A DNA stretch of 64,000 nt, from contig SJSR01000001.1 in the NCBI GenBank assembly GCA_004331795.1, positions 744,001 through 808,000 of the forward strand. Direction: 5' to 3'. The stretch comes from Erythrobacteraceae bacterium CFH 75059. GTDB lineage: Bacteria > Pseudomonadota > Alphaproteobacteria > Sphingomonadales > Sphingomonadaceae. The notes under the pieces are model-generated. The model saw only the letters and a list, made by a program, of their open reading frames with translations, was not told the DNA's origin and did no database searches. Positions 26,182 through 35,195 of this stretch are shown here, in pieces (positions within the stretch are counted from its first letter, which is position 1; every line of letters begins with the position of its first letter). Both the position numbers and the translations under genes were made by a program.

Positions 26182-26628
26182 ATGACCGCCACGGAGCGCG
26201 GTCAGGCGGCCGGCGAACACCCCGGCGGGGAGCTGCCGCAGCGCGTGCTGCTGGTCGAGGACGATCCGGTGCTTGCCCTCGACATCATGACGACGCTGCA
26301 GGAGGCGGGCGTGGCGGCGATCGAGCACTGCTCCACGACCGAGGCCGCGCTGGCGTCGCTGCGCGGAGAGCAGCCCGACCTCGTCATCCTCGACGTCCAC
26401 CTGACCGACCGGGATGACGGCTGGGCCATCGCGGAACTGGTGTCGCAGATGCTCCCGACCGCGCCGCGGATCATCTTCTCCACCGCCGCGCCGGACGAGA
26501 TCCCGCCGTTCATCGCCGAACTGGGACCGGTGCTCGAGAAACCCTACGACCCGACCGACCTCGTTGCGCTGATCCGCACGCCCGCCCGCCGGGGGATCAT
26601 CTGGCGCCTCAAGCAGGCGATGCGCTGA
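26182..26628 (+). CDS. Stand-alone receiver-domain response regulator
   Basis: A 148-residue single receiver domain with no output domain. The acidic pair is in VLLVEDDPVLALDIM, phospho-acceptor Asp71 is in LVILDVHLTDRDDG, and the conserved Lys120 is in PVLEKPYDP. The switch Thr/Ser region is FSTAAPDE. The first 20 residues are a variable tail. It lies 374 bases before phyR on the same strand but is cut off from it by a terminator. It may be a phosphate sink or partner in the same stress network; it lacks the PFxFATGY motif of SdrG-type regulators. Confidence 0.88.
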   Translation: MTATERGQAAGEHPGGELPQRVLLVEDDPVLALDIMTTLQEAGVAAIEHCSTTEAALASLRGEQPDLVILDVHLTDRDDGWAIAELVSQMLPTAPRIIFSTAAPDEIPPFIAELGPVLEKPYDPTDLVALIRTPARRGIIWRLKQAMR

Positions 26629-27001
26629 GGCGCCGCCTTTCCGCGCGGACCTCGCAGGTCACGAAAAAAGGCCTCCGTTGCGTGTCGCACGGAGGCCTTT
26701 CGGGATCGTGTCAAAGCCGGTTGGACGGGAGGGGGGTCTCGGCAGTGACATGGGTTTAACCGGCGACCTCCCGGTCCTGTTCCCGCCGATCAGCAAAATT
26801 TTTTCGTCGGCTTCGCACCCGCGGCCGGCGGCCGCCGGCATCAGCCAAGCGGCTGCAAAACCGTGCTTGCGTCGGCCCGCGATGGCCTTATGGCGAGGGC
26901 AAACCCGCTGGGATCGACCCGGCGCAGCGTCGGTGTGCCGGCACGTCCGTGTCGCCGCTGCGGCGTCGCTGCCCGGAGTGCTTGCAGGATAGGAACCGTT
27001 C
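26629..27001. other. Gene-free stretch between response regulator and phyR
   Basis: This 373-base gap holds the terminator at 26667-26700 and an AT-rich patch (AAAATTTTTTC) near 26797-26807. It also has a perfect 16-bp palindrome, GCCGGCGGCCGCCGGC, at 26824-26839. It presumably includes the phyR promoter, but I see neither a good sigma70 pair nor a correctly spaced EcfG pair. GGAAC occurs at 26992-26996, too close to the phyR ATG to be its -35. No credible short gene was found. Confidence 0.7.
26667..26700. terminator. Intrinsic terminator after the response regulator
   Basis: Inverted repeat AAAGGCCTCCG / CGGAGGCCTTT with a 12-base loop, 38 bases after the stop. The right arm ends in TTT; on the minus strand the hairpin is followed by a run of six T. 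It therefore separates this gene from phyR and could also stop minus-strand transcripts. Confidence 0.85.
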
Positions 27002-27796
27002 ATGTCGCTTGGTGACCAGATTGCCCGCTACCTCCCGTACCTGCGCCGCTATGCCCGTGCGCTGACCGGATCCCAAGCGACCGGCGATGCGTTCGTGCGC
27101 GCGACGCTGGAGGCCGCTCTGGCCGACGAGGCGGTGAAGCAGTCGCTGGAGGGCGGGCGTGTTCCGCTCTACCGCGCGTTCAATAAGGTCTGGTCGAGCG
27201 CCTATCTCGAAGTCGACGAGAGCGCTGATGCGGCGTCCGAGCATGAGGCCGCGGCGCACAACCGCCTCAAGGCCGTGACCCCGCTCAACCGGCAGGCGCT
27301 GCTGCTGACCACGCTCGAGGACTTCTCGATCGAGGACGCCGCGCAGATCATGGACATGAACCCGGACGAGGTGGAGCAGCTTGTTCAGCAGGCCGTGGCG
27401 GAGATCGACCGCGAATCGACCACCAGCGTTCTCATCATCGAGGACGAGCCGCTGATCTCGATGCAGCTCGAGGATCTGGTCCGCTCGCTGGGGCACGACA
27501 TCTGCGGCACGGCCGCCACCCGGACGCAGGCGCTCGAGGTGGTGGCGGAACGCACGCCGGGGCTGGTGCTGGCCGACATCCAGCTGGCCGACGGTTCTTC
27601 CGGCCTCGACGCGGTCGACGACATTCTGGCGATCGACTCGGTGCCGGTGATCTTCATCACCGCCTACCCGGAACGGCTGCTCACCGGCGACCGGCCGGAG
27701 CCGACCTATCTCGTGACCAAACCCTTTCAGGAGCAGACGGTGCGCGCGGCGATCAGCCAGGCGCTGTTCTTCGGCACGAGCCGCGGCTTCGACTGA
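27002..27796 (+). CDS. phyR: General stress response regulator PhyR
   Basis: Anti-anti-sigma response regulator: when phosphorylated it binds NepR and frees EcfG. Residues 1-135 form the sigma-factor-like domain (LGDQIARYLPYLRRYARALT; then VTPLNRQALLLTTLEDFSIE; DAAQIMDM), and residues 142-264 the receiver domain. The receiver has E147/D148 in IIEDEP, phospho-acceptor Asp192 in LVLADIQLADG and Lys240 in YLVTKPFQEQTVR. Length 264 is canonical. The ATG is in a GGAACCGTTCATG context with a modest ribosome site. It converges on the kinase gene. Confidence 0.97.
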   Translation: MSLGDQIARYLPYLRRYARALTGSQATGDAFVRATLEAALADEAVKQSLEGGRVPLYRAFNKVWSSAYLEVDESADAASEHEAAAHNRLKAVTPLNRQALLLTTLEDFSIEDAAQIMDMNPDEVEQLVQQAVAEIDRESTTSVLIIEDEPLISMQLEDLVRSLGHDICGTAATRTQALEVVAERTPGLVLADIQLADGSSGLDAVDDILAIDSVPVIFITAYPERLLTGDRPEPTYLVTKPFQEQTVRAAISQALFFGTSRGFD

Positions 27797-27862
27797 TCCC
27801 GGCGCCCGGCGTCCGGCGCCGCATCGCGGGGCCGGCGCGGGGCGTTGCCCACACGCCGAGGT

Positions 27863-29545
27863 TCAGGCGGCGGCCGTCTGCCGGGTGGCCGCGCGCAGGG
27901 CAAAGGGGCTGGGCTGGCGGACGGGGACCAGCAGGGTGCAGCGCACACCGTCCGGCTCGAACCGCAGGTTGACCGGGTGGCGCAGCTCGTGCGCCACGAT
28001 CTTCTCCACCAGATCGGTGCCGAAACCGCGGGTGCGCTGCTGCGGAACCGGCGGGCCGCCGTGTTCCTCCCACTGGATCCGGACGAGCTTGTCGCCCTCG
28101 TGCTCCCAGCGGATGTCCACCTGCCCGCCAGGCTCGCTGAGGGCGCCGTACTTGGCGGCGTTGGTGGTGAGCTCGTGCAGCGCCATTCCTAGCGACAGGG
28201 CGTCGTTGGGGGCCAGTTCGACCGGCGGACCGGAGATGGTGACCGCCTGCTCGCGACCGCGCATGTAGGGCGCCATCTCGGCGCACACGACCGCCTCGAG
28301 CGGGGTGGTGCTCCACTCCGACTTGGTGAGCAGGTCATGCGTCGCCGACAGCGCCCGGATCCGCCCGTCCAGACCTTCGGCGAATTCCTCGAGGCTGGCA
28401 GCCCGTCGGCGGGTCAGGGCGATGATCGACAGCACGTTGGCGAGCGTGTTTTTCACCCGGTGATTGAGTTCGCGGGTCAAGGTGTCGCGGATCGAACTCT
28501 GTTCCTGGAACCAGGCGAGCCGCTGCTGGTCCTGCTCCGCCTGCCGCGACAGCAGCCGCACCAGCAGCATCATCAGACCCGCCACGGACAGGCCGACGAC
28601 CAGCGCGAGGAGGGACAGGCGGGACAGGAGCGGCCGCGCCCTGTTCGTCACGGTGAGCTGATACAGCCGGTTGGCGATCTGAAGCTGGCTGGTGACCGAA
28701 TGGCCGCGGCTGGCGCCCGCCTCCCCGAGCGTCGCGATAAGCCGGCGCTCACCCGCTGACTGCCCGCTGGCCGGACCCACGTCGTGCAACGTGACCGCGT
28801 AGTGCTCCGTGGCGAGATCCGCGGGCGCGGTTGACGCCAGCAGGTCCTGCGACCGGAAGGGGCTGTAGATGAAGCCGCGCAGTTGCCGCTCCCGGCTGTC
28901 GCTGAACACCGGCATGTAGATGTTGAAGCCCGGCGCGGTGCCGCCGCCCTCCTGCACCAGCACGATCGGCGCCGTCGCCACCGGCTGCCTCAGCCGCACC
29001 GCTTCGCGCATGGCCTCGCGCCGGGCGGTGTCGGCGTACATGTCGTAGCCGATCGCGAGTCGGTTGCGCGGCGTGTCGGGTTGAAGGAAGAAGATCGGAA
29101 CCAGCAGCGGCCGGGTGCTTGCATCCGGCGCCGGCTGGATCCTGACGGGACGCCCGAGGATGGCCGACGCCTCCGCCTCGAACGACGCCGCAGCGAGGGG
29201 ACTGATGGCCGGCGCCCAGCCGATGCCCTCCGCGCCGCGGAAGTTCTGGTCCAGCCGCAATTCGCTGGCAAAGCGGTTGAACATGTCCGGCGTCACCGCG
29301 CCGGCCGTGCCGAAGAGGGCGGAACCGGCCCGCAGATAGGCGCCCGTCGTCGCGGCCCGGCGGATCAGCGATGCGGTGATTGCGTCGGCCGTTCGCGTGG
29401 CGGCGATCCGGTCGCGCGAGCGTTCGGTCCGCTCGAGCGCGACGACGCTGATGAGGGTGATGGCCGCTGCAAGAAAGAAGACCAGCAGCGGAGCCGTGCG
29501 CGGATTGCTCGCCAGCCAGCTCCGCCTCGACACACCGTCCGCCAT
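27863..29545 (-). CDS. CHASE-domain HWE/HisKA_2 sensor histidine kinase, probable PhyR kinase
   Basis: A 560-residue membrane sensor kinase. TM1 is near 18-36, a periplasmic CHASE domain spans about 70-280 (RFASELRLDQNFRGAEGIGW, RLAIGYDMYADTARREAM, GFIYSPFRSQDLL), and TM2 is near 309-330. The cytoplasmic part has the phospho-acceptor His362 in RELNHRVKNTLANVLSII, the HWE/HisKA_2 signature, and an ATPase domain with LHELTTNAAKYGALS and RGFGTDLVEKIVAH. ATG 29545 was chosen because it directly precedes TM1. Location between phyR and nepR-ecfG, with this kinase class, strongly suggests it phosphorylates or controls PhyR. The signal sensed is unknown. Confidence 0.92.
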   Translation of the reverse strand: MADGVSRRSWLASNPRTAPLLVFFLAAAITLISVVALERTERSRDRIAATRTADAITASLIRRAATTGAYLRAGSALFGTAGAVTPDMFNRFASELRLDQNFRGAEGIGWAPAISPLAAASFEAEASAILGRPVRIQPAPDASTRPLLVPIFFLQPDTPRNRLAIGYDMYADTARREAMREAVRLRQPVATAPIVLVQEGGGTAPGFNIYMPVFSDSRERQLRGFIYSPFRSQDLLASTAPADLATEHYAVTLHDVGPASGQSAGERRLIATLGEAGASRGHSVTSQLQIANRLYQLTVTNRARPLLSRLSLLALVVGLSVAGLMMLLVRLLSRQAEQDQQRLAWFQEQSSIRDTLTRELNHRVKNTLANVLSIIALTRRRAASLEEFAEGLDGRIRALSATHDLLTKSEWSTTPLEAVVCAEMAPYMRGREQAVTISGPPVELAPNDALSLGMALHELTTNAAKYGALSEPGGQVDIRWEHEGDKLVRIQWEEHGGPPVPQQRTRGFGTDLVEKIVAHELRHPVNLRFEPDGVRCTLLVPVRQPSPFALRAATRQTAAA

Positions 29546-29642
29546 CACATCACCGTTGCGGGGCCGGGCGCCATGCCGGCCTCGTGTTCCACTGCTTTCA
29601 GCGGCCCGGGGTGCGACCCGATCCGAACCGGCCTTGTGAGGA

Positions 29643-29667
29643 GGAACAATGGGCCTTGCGCATCGTT
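29643..29667 (+). promoter_or_regulatory. EcfG-type general stress promoter upstream of nepR-ecfG
   Basis: GGAAC at 29643-29647 and CGTT at 29664-29667 are separated by exactly 16 bases, matching the EcfG consensus GGAAC-N16/17-CGTT. The site lies about 100 bases before nepR and reads toward it, giving positive autoregulation of nepR-ecfG. Confidence 0.82.
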
Positions 29668-29767
29668 CCCTGCCCATTAAACCAACATTCGACCCCGCGC
29701 AGAGCGGCCGAAGGCCTGCCTCTCCGCGGCTTTTGCGCTTTGAGCCTGGCGAGGGAACCAGATCACT

Positions 29768-29947
29768 TTGACCCATACCGAAAACACAGGCACCCGCGGC
29801 GCCGCGTCCTTTGCACCCCGCCGGCCGGGCGCGGGAAGCAAGCCCGGCTGGAGCAACGGTCTGCGCAAGCTCTACGACTCAGTTGTCGAGGAGCCGCTGC
29901 CCGACACCTTCAAGGATCTGCTGGCACAGCTGGACAAGCGCGACTGA
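29768..29947 (+). CDS. nepR: Anti-sigma factor NepR
   Basis: A 59-residue anti-sigma factor that binds EcfG until phosphorylated PhyR displaces it. The conserved helical core is complete: WSNGLRKLYDSVVEEPLPDT followed by FKDLLAQLDKRD. The N-terminal 27 residues are polar and disordered, as usual. An in-frame TGA at 29741-29743 bounds the gene; between it and the core the only credible start is TTG 29768 (THTENTG), with GCGAGGGA 12-19 bases upstream. The stop overlaps the ecfG ATG by one base (TGATG), so the two are translationally coupled. Confidence 0.93.
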   Translation: MTHTENTGTRGAASFAPRRPGAGSKPGWSNGLRKLYDSVVEEPLPDTFKDLLAQLDKRD

Positions 29948-30555
29948 TGGGGCAGCCTCAGCGAACCGCCGACGACAAGGCGGATTTCAAGCGGGAACTG
30001 ACCGAGGTGGTGCCGCACCTTCGCGCGTTTGCCCGCGGTCTGTGCGGCCGGGCCGACATGGCCGACGACCTCGTGCAGGAGGCGTTGCTGAAGGCCTGGG
30101 CGGCGCAGGACCGGTTCGAACCCGGCACCTCCATGCGTGCTTGGACCTTCGTCATCCTGCGCAACGCCTACCTGACCGACATGCGCCGCAATCGTTTCCG
30201 CGGCGACTATGACGAAGGCGTGGCCGAGCGGGTGCTGACCGCGCCGGCGGGACAGGAAGAGCCGATCCACCTTGCGGACATGCACCGGGCGCTGCTGACG
30301 CTTCCGCCCGAACGGCGCGAGGCGCTGCTGCTGGTCGGCGCGGGCGGCTTTTCCTACGAGGAAGCGGCGGCCATCTGCGGCTGTGCCATCGGAACGATCA
30401 AGAGCCGCGTGGGACGCGCCCGGGCGGCGCTCAACACCATGCTGTCCGAAGGCGACGTTCCGCAGCGGGCGATCGGCGACGAGGGCGCGCACCGCGCCAT
30501 TCTGGAGGAGCTTGACGGTCTGGCAGCCGGCAATAATGTCGAAGAGCGCGCCTGA
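29947..30555 (+). CDS. ecfG: ECF sigma factor EcfG (general stress sigma factor)
   Basis: A 202-residue ECF sigma factor of the EcfG group that directs RNA polymerase to GGAAC/CGTT promoters. Region 2 is DMADDLVQEALLKAWAAQDR with MRAWTFVILRNAYLTDMRRN; region 4 is LPPERREALLLVGAGGFSYE then EAAAICGCAIGTIKSRVGRA. ATG 29947 (MGQPQRTADD) overlaps the nepR stop; the frame is open upstream but that part reads through nepR. It is directly governed by NepR and PhyR encoded in this locus. Confidence 0.96.
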   Translation: MGQPQRTADDKADFKRELTEVVPHLRAFARGLCGRADMADDLVQEALLKAWAAQDRFEPGTSMRAWTFVILRNAYLTDMRRNRFRGDYDEGVAERVLTAPAGQEEPIHLADMHRALLTLPPERREALLLVGAGGFSYEEAAAICGCAIGTIKSRVGRARAALNTMLSEGDVPQRAIGDEGAHRAILEELDGLAAGNNVEERA

Positions 30556-30594
30556 GTCCATCCACGGTCTGACGGCGCGGTCGCGGCCGGTCGC

Positions 30595-31779
30595 GTGTCG
30601 CTGACCCGTCTGCCTGAAACCGCCCCTCCGGCTGGCGCTCCGCAGGGCGAGCCGGTACGGGTGGAACCGGCGCCGCTGACGCAGGATGCGCGCCTGATGT
30701 CGGCCATCGTCGTCCTGCTGGGCGCGGGGCTGTTCCTCGCCCTGCCGTTCGTTCTGTCGGTCGGCGCGGTGGTGTTTCTCCCCATCGCGAGCGCGCTCGT
30801 GCTCACGGTGCTGCTCTCCCCGGCGGCGGACCGCATGGCCCGCTGGGGCCTGCCCAACGTGTTCGCCTCGCTGCTGGCGCTGCTGATGTTCTTTGCCGTC
30901 CTGCTGCTCGCGCTCGGCCTCATCCTTCAGCCGGCTGCCGTGCTGCTGGAGCGGCTGCCGCAGATCATCGACCGCGTGGGTGAGCGTTTCGCCGAGGTGC
31001 GCGACCGCTTCGGCTGGATGGTGCAGATCAACGACAAGCTGTCGGAGGTGATGGGCCGGTCCGCGCCGGAGGTGGTGCTTGCCACCCCCAGCCCGCTTGA
31101 AACGCTCGCCTTCGCCACGCCCAGCGTGCTGCTGGAGGTGCTGCTGACGTTTCTGCTGACCTTTTTCATGATCGAGGCACGGGTGCGGATGCGGCGGCGG
31201 CTGCTGTTCGAGCGCGCCTCTTTCGGCAGCAGCCTCAAGGCCGTCCGGGTGGTGCGCGAGGTTCAGGACCGCGTTGCCGCCTACATCGCGACGGTCGGCA
31301 TGATCAATGCCGGCGTGGGCGTGATCACTGCGCTGGGGGCGTGGGCGCTCGGCGTGGAGGCGCCGGTGATGTGGGGCGGGCTGGCCGCGCTGTTCAACTT
31401 CCTGCCCTATGTCGGGCCGCTGGCGATGGTGGTGCTGCTGTCGCTGTTCGGCGTCGGAACGGCGGAGACCATCATGCTCGGTCTGGTGCCGGCGGCGGCC
31501 TATCTTGTCCTCCACGGCATCGAGGCGAACATCGTCACTCCCTCGATCCTGGGCGCACGCTTCACCATGAGCCCGGTCATGATCCTGATCTCGCTCAGCT
31601 ACTTTTCTTGGATCTGGGGCTTTGTCGGTGCCCTTCTGTCCGTGCCGATCCTGCTGATGCTGACCGCTTTCTTTGACCAGGTCGGGCGGCCGAACCTCGT
31701 CGGCTTCATCTTCGGCGAGCCGCTGTTTGCCGAACCGGCGTCCCCGCTCGTCGAGGAGGACGCCGGTCCGCCCGGCTAG
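30595..31779 (+). CDS. AI-2E family transporter (PerM/YdiK-type membrane protein)
   Basis: A 394-residue integral membrane protein of the AI-2E exporter-like family, with about seven or eight helices. After a Pro-rich N-terminus the first helix is LGAGLFLALPFVLSVGAVVF. The conserved C-terminal half has NFLPYVGPLAMVVLLSLFGV and YFSWIWGFVGALLSVPIL. Family members export small molecules or ions; the AI-2 name is historical. The GTG start follows ecfG by 39 bases on the same strand, so it may be read from the stress promoter. Confidence 0.88.
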   Translation: MSLTRLPETAPPAGAPQGEPVRVEPAPLTQDARLMSAIVVLLGAGLFLALPFVLSVGAVVFLPIASALVLTVLLSPAADRMARWGLPNVFASLLALLMFFAVLLLALGLILQPAAVLLERLPQIIDRVGERFAEVRDRFGWMVQINDKLSEVMGRSAPEVVLATPSPLETLAFATPSVLLEVLLTFLLTFFMIEARVRMRRRLLFERASFGSSLKAVRVVREVQDRVAAYIATVGMINAGVGVITALGAWALGVEAPVMWGGLAALFNFLPYVGPLAMVVLLSLFGVGTAETIMLGLVPAAAYLVLHGIEANIVTPSILGARFTMSPVMILISLSYFSWIWGFVGALLSVPILLMLTAFFDQVGRPNLVGFIFGEPLFAEPASPLVEEDAGPPG

Positions 31780-31792
31780 GCTGCGCCGCGGT

Positions 31793-32404
31793 TCAGGCGG
31801 GGTAGGTCCAGACGCTGCCGCGGGCGAGGTTCTCGGCCGCGAAGTCCCAGTTCAGCCGCTCGTCGATGACCGCGTCGAGATAGGCGGGGCGCTTGTTCTG
31901 GTAGTCGAGGTAATAAGCGTGCTCCCACAGGTCGACGACCAGCAGCGGGTTCATGCCGCGATCGGCGAGAGTGTCGCCGTCATGGGTCTCCTCCACCGTC
32001 AGCGTGCCGTTCTGCTCGGCCAGCCACACCCAGCCACTCGCAAAGTGGCCCGCCCCGCGTTCCTTCAACTCGCGCTTGAGCGCGTCGAGCGAGCCGAAGC
32101 TGCGCTCGATATGCTGCGCGAGGTCACCCGAGGGCTGCGTGGCTTCGGGAGTCAGCGAATGCCAGTAGAAGCCGTGGTTCCAGCTCTGGGCGGCGTTGTT
32201 GAACAGCCCCTGCTGCGTGCCGCGCGCGGCCGCCACCACCGCCTCGAGCGGCTTGCCGTCAAGCTCGGTTCCCTCGATCGCGGCGTTGGTCTTGTCGAGA
32301 TAAGCCTGATGGTGCTTGCCGTGGTGGTAGGAGAGCGTTTCGGCGGACACCGCCGGCTCGAGCGCCGAGCTGGGGTAGGGCAGGTCGATGAGTCGGAATG
32401 CCAA
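31793..32404 (-). CDS. sodB: Iron superoxide dismutase
   Basis: Dismutates superoxide. The 203 residues contain the Fe/Mn-SOD metal ligands: His near residue 26 in LSYHHGKHHQAY, His in NNAAQSWNHGFYWHSL, and Asp and His in VVDLWEHAYYLDY. The Gln in FNNAAQSWNH is the Fe-type position (Mn types usually have their Gln elsewhere). TTG 32404 was chosen: AAGGAGC sits 7 bases upstream and the protein then begins (M)AFRLIDLPYPSSALEP, as in FeSODs; an upstream start at 32422 would run through that ribosome site. Confidence 0.94.
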   Translation of the reverse strand: MAFRLIDLPYPSSALEPAVSAETLSYHHGKHHQAYLDKTNAAIEGTELDGKPLEAVVAAARGTQQGLFNNAAQSWNHGFYWHSLTPEATQPSGDLAQHIERSFGSLDALKRELKERGAGHFASGWVWLAEQNGTLTVEETHDGDTLADRGMNPLLVVDLWEHAYYLDYQNKRPAYLDAVIDERLNWDFAAENLARGSVWTYPA

Positions 32405-32453
32405 GATCGTGCTCCTTCGCAAAACGGAATGTGTGAGGGACAGTGTAGCAGGT

Positions 32454-33761
32454 TCAACGCGGCTCGGGCAGTGCGGTTGCCGCCGCTTCGGGCTGAACCC
32501 GGTCGACAGCGCTCGCCACGGCGACGTTCATGGTCACGTTGCCGACCGTGCGAACAATGTCGGGAAGCATCTCGATGGCCACCAGCAGCGCGAGCGGCTC
32601 CACCGGCACGCCCATCGTCACGGCGATGGGACCGATGGAGATGACGAAGCTGATCGTGCCCGGCAGGCTGACCGAGCCGACCGAGATGATGAACGCGACC
32701 AGCACGCCGGCCAGCAGCACCGGGGCGGACAGGTCCACGCCGGCGAGCGTGGCGATGTAGATCACCACCGCCAGGTTCATCGCCGGGCTGGTGGCACGGA
32801 AGATGGCCACGGCGAGCGGCAGCACGAAGTCGGCGGTGCTCTCGCGCACGGAGAGGCGCCGCGCGCTGGCCAGCATTGCCGGCAGGCTGGCGAGCGAGGA
32901 CTGGGTGCTGATCGCCACGGCATGGGTGGGCAGCATGGCGCGCAGGAAGCGATGCGGCGCGATCCGGCCGCCGACCGCCGCGAGCACGATGCCGCCCAGC
33001 ACGATCACCAGCCCCATCGCGGACACGGCGAGGATGTAGTGGGTGAACGCGGCAAAGGCGCCGCCGCCCGCTTCGGCGGCGACGCCGAGGGCAAGGGCGA
33101 ACACCCCTGCCGGCGCCAGCCACAGCACCCAGCCGATGATGATCAGCATGGCGTTGCCGAGCGCGTGGAAGAAGCGCAGCAGCACCTCGCGCTGCGCCGC
33201 CTCGAGCCGCATCAGGGCAACGGCGAACAGCGCGAAGAACAGAGTCAGCGGGAGCATGGCCGTCTCCGCCGCCGCGGCGAACAGGTTCGGAGCCACGAAG
33301 GAGGTGAGGAAGTCGCCCACCGACGGCAGCGTCGCCGCGGCGGCGGTTCCTCCGGCGAGCAGCGCCTGCCCTCCCGGCGGGATCGGGAACGCCGCAAGCA
33401 GCAGCGGCATCAGCAGCACCGTCGCCGTGCCGCTCAGCAGCAGGATGACGAACACGAGCGCGATCATCCGCCGGGCCGTCGCTCCCGCCCGCGCGGCGGC
33501 GATGATCTTGGCGATCCCGGTCACCAGCAGCGCCGCGACGAGCGGGATGATGGTCATCTGGAGGCCGCGCAGCCACAGCGTGCCGACCGGTCCAGCCACC
33601 TGCAGCGCGGCGTCGAGCGCGCGCGTGCCGCTCAGCACCGTGCCCGCGGCAAGACCGCCGACAAGACCGGTGAAGGTCCACACCACCGGCAGGCGGATGC
33701 TGACCAGCGGCATCGATGACGGTGACTGGCGATGGCCAGGCAGGTGGGTTGATGCTGACAT
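32454..33761 (-). CDS. Dicarboxylate/amino acid:cation symporter (SDF family)
   Basis: A 435-residue GltP-type secondary transporter. Hallmarks are the re-entrant serine-rich hairpin THAVAISTQSSLASLPAML (HP1) and the segments ATSPAMNLAVVIYIATLAGV (TM7 region) and SVGSVSLPGTISFVIS (HP2). The TM8 region reads PVEPLALLVAIEMLPDIVRT VGNVTMNVAVA-like, with the Asp and Asn residues used for substrate and Na+ binding. Substrate (glutamate, aspartate or C4 acids) is not readable. It lies upstream of sodB on the same strand with a 49-base gap. Confidence 0.9.
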   Translation of the reverse strand: MSASTHLPGHRQSPSSMPLVSIRLPVVWTFTGLVGGLAAGTVLSGTRALDAALQVAGPVGTLWLRGLQMTIIPLVAALLVTGIAKIIAAARAGATARRMIALVFVILLLSGTATVLLMPLLLAAFPIPPGGQALLAGGTAAAATLPSVGDFLTSFVAPNLFAAAAETAMLPLTLFFALFAVALMRLEAAQREVLLRFFHALGNAMLIIIGWVLWLAPAGVFALALGVAAEAGGGAFAAFTHYILAVSAMGLVIVLGGIVLAAVGGRIAPHRFLRAMLPTHAVAISTQSSLASLPAMLASARRLSVRESTADFVLPLAVAIFRATSPAMNLAVVIYIATLAGVDLSAPVLLAGVLVAFIISVGSVSLPGTISFVISIGPIAVTMGVPVEPLALLVAIEMLPDIVRTVGNVTMNVAVASAVDRVQPEAAATALPEPR

Positions 33762-33857
33762 CCAGCGAGCCTTTGCTTTATTTTAGGGAGCGGGCAATAG
33801 CAGCCGCCTGGCTGACCGGCACGCAGTGCGGCCGCGGGAACATGGATGCAAGAACAG

Positions 33858-35195
33858 ATGGCGCGCAAGTTTTTCGGCACTGACGGGATCCGGGGCCGCA
33901 CCAACGCCGGCCACATGACCGCCGCCACCGCCATGCGGGTGGGGCAGGCGGCCGGGCGTCACTTCAACCGCGGCGACCACCGTCACCGGGTGGTCATCGG
34001 CAAGGACACGCGATTGTCGGGCTACATGATGGAATCGGCGCTCGTCGCCGGCTTCACGAGCGTCGGCATGGACGTCATCATGACCGGCCCGCTGCCCACA
34101 CCGGCGATCGCCATGCTGACGCGCGAGATGCGGGCCGATCTCGGGGTGATGATCTCGGCCAGTCACAACCTGTTCGAGGACAACGGCATCAAGCTGTTCG
34201 GTCCGGACGGGTTCAAGCTGTCAGACGCGGACGAGCTGGAGATCGAGGCGCTGATGGAGGATGACCTCGACCTCGCCAGCAGCGCCGACATCGGCCGCGC
34301 CCGCCGGATCGAGGATGCGCGCGGACGCTATCTCCACGCCGTGAAGCAGTCGCTGTCGGACGCGGTCCGGCTGGACGGGCTGAAGATCGTGATCGACTGC
34401 GCCCACGGGGCCGCCTACCAGGTCGCTCCGGCGGCGATCTGGGAACTGGGCGCGGACATCGTGCCCATCGGCGTGTCTCCGGACGGGCTGAACATCAACA
34501 GCGGCTGCGGCAGCACCTCGGTGAACGCGCTGCGGATCAAGGTCATCGAGGAACAGGCCGACATCGGCATCGCGCTCGACGGAGACGCCGACCGGCTGAT
34601 CATCGTCGACGAGCAGGGGCAGGTGGTGGACGGCGACCAGATCATGGCGCTGATCGCCACGCACCTCCACGAGCGCGGGCAGCTGAAGGGCGGCGGGATC
34701 GTTGCCACGGTGATGTCCAACCTCGGGCTCGAGCGGTACCTGAACGGCCGCGGCCTGACGCTGGAGCGGGCCAAGGTCGGCGACCGCTACGTGCTCGACC
34801 GGATGCAGGCGGGCGGCTTCAACGTGGGCGGCGAACAGTCCGGCCACATGATCCTTCTCGACCACGCCACCACCGGCGACGGCACGGTGGCCGCGCTCCA
34901 GGTGCTTGCCGCCATGGTCAGCAGCGGCCGCCGCGCGAGCGAACTGCTGCACCAGTTCGAGCCCGTGCCGCAGCTCCTGCGGAACGTCCGCTTCAGCGGG
35001 GGCAAGCCGCTCGAGGCGGAGCGGGTGCGCAAGGCGATTGCCGAAGCCGAGGCGGAGCTGGCCGGGCGGGGCCGCCTGGTCATCCGGCCGTCCGGGACGG
35101 AGCCGGTGATCCGCGTCATGGCCGAAGGGGATGACGAGCGGCAGGTCGAATCGGTCGTGGCGCGGATCTGCGACGAGGTGCAGGCCGCGGCATGA
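33858..35195 (+). CDS. glmM: Phosphoglucosamine mutase GlmM
   Basis: Converts glucosamine-6-phosphate to glucosamine-1-phosphate for peptidoglycan and LPS. Motifs: [16 protein letters not shown] at the start, phosphoserine Ser102 in [18 protein letters not shown], metal-binding [14 protein letters not shown], sugar loop GGEQSGHMI and phosphate loop [16 protein letters not shown]. Start 33858 gives 445 residues and puts the active serine at position 102 as in E. coli; an in-frame ATG at 33846 would add MQEQ. The stop overlaps thiD by 4 bases (ATGA). Confidence 0.96.
   Translation: MARKFFGTDGIRGRTNAGHMTAATAMRVGQAAGRHFNRGDHRHRVVIGKDTRLSGYMMESALVAGFTSVGMDVIMTGPLPTPAIAMLTREMRADLGVMISASHNLFEDNGIKLFGPDGFKLSDADELEIEALMEDDLDLASSADIGRARRIEDARGRYLHAVKQSLSDAVRLDGLKIVIDCAHGAAYQVAPAAIWELGADIVPIGVSPDGLNINSGCGSTSVNALRIKVIEEQADIGIALDGDADRLIIVDEQGQVVDGDQIMALIATHLHERGQLKGGGIVATVMSNLGLERYLNGRGLTLERAKVGDRYVLDRMQAGGFNVGGEQSGHMILLDHATTGDGTVAALQVLAAMVSSGRRASELLHQFEPVPQLLRNVRFSGGKPLEAERVRKAIAEAEAELAGRGRLVIRPSGTEPVIRVMAEGDDERQVESVVARICDEVQAAA

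Noticed and set aside
26761-26796. Minus-strand EcfG-like GGAAC...GGTT
   Set aside because: The -10 part is not CGTT and no minus-strand gene lies downstream.
26824-26839. 16-bp perfect palindrome as an operator or terminator
   Set aside because: All G and C; such palindromes are expected by chance in DNA this GC-rich, and no T-run follows.
26992-27005. GGAACCGTT as an EcfG promoter of phyR
   Set aside because: GGAAC and CGTT are almost adjacent rather than 16-17 bases apart, and the site touches the ATG.
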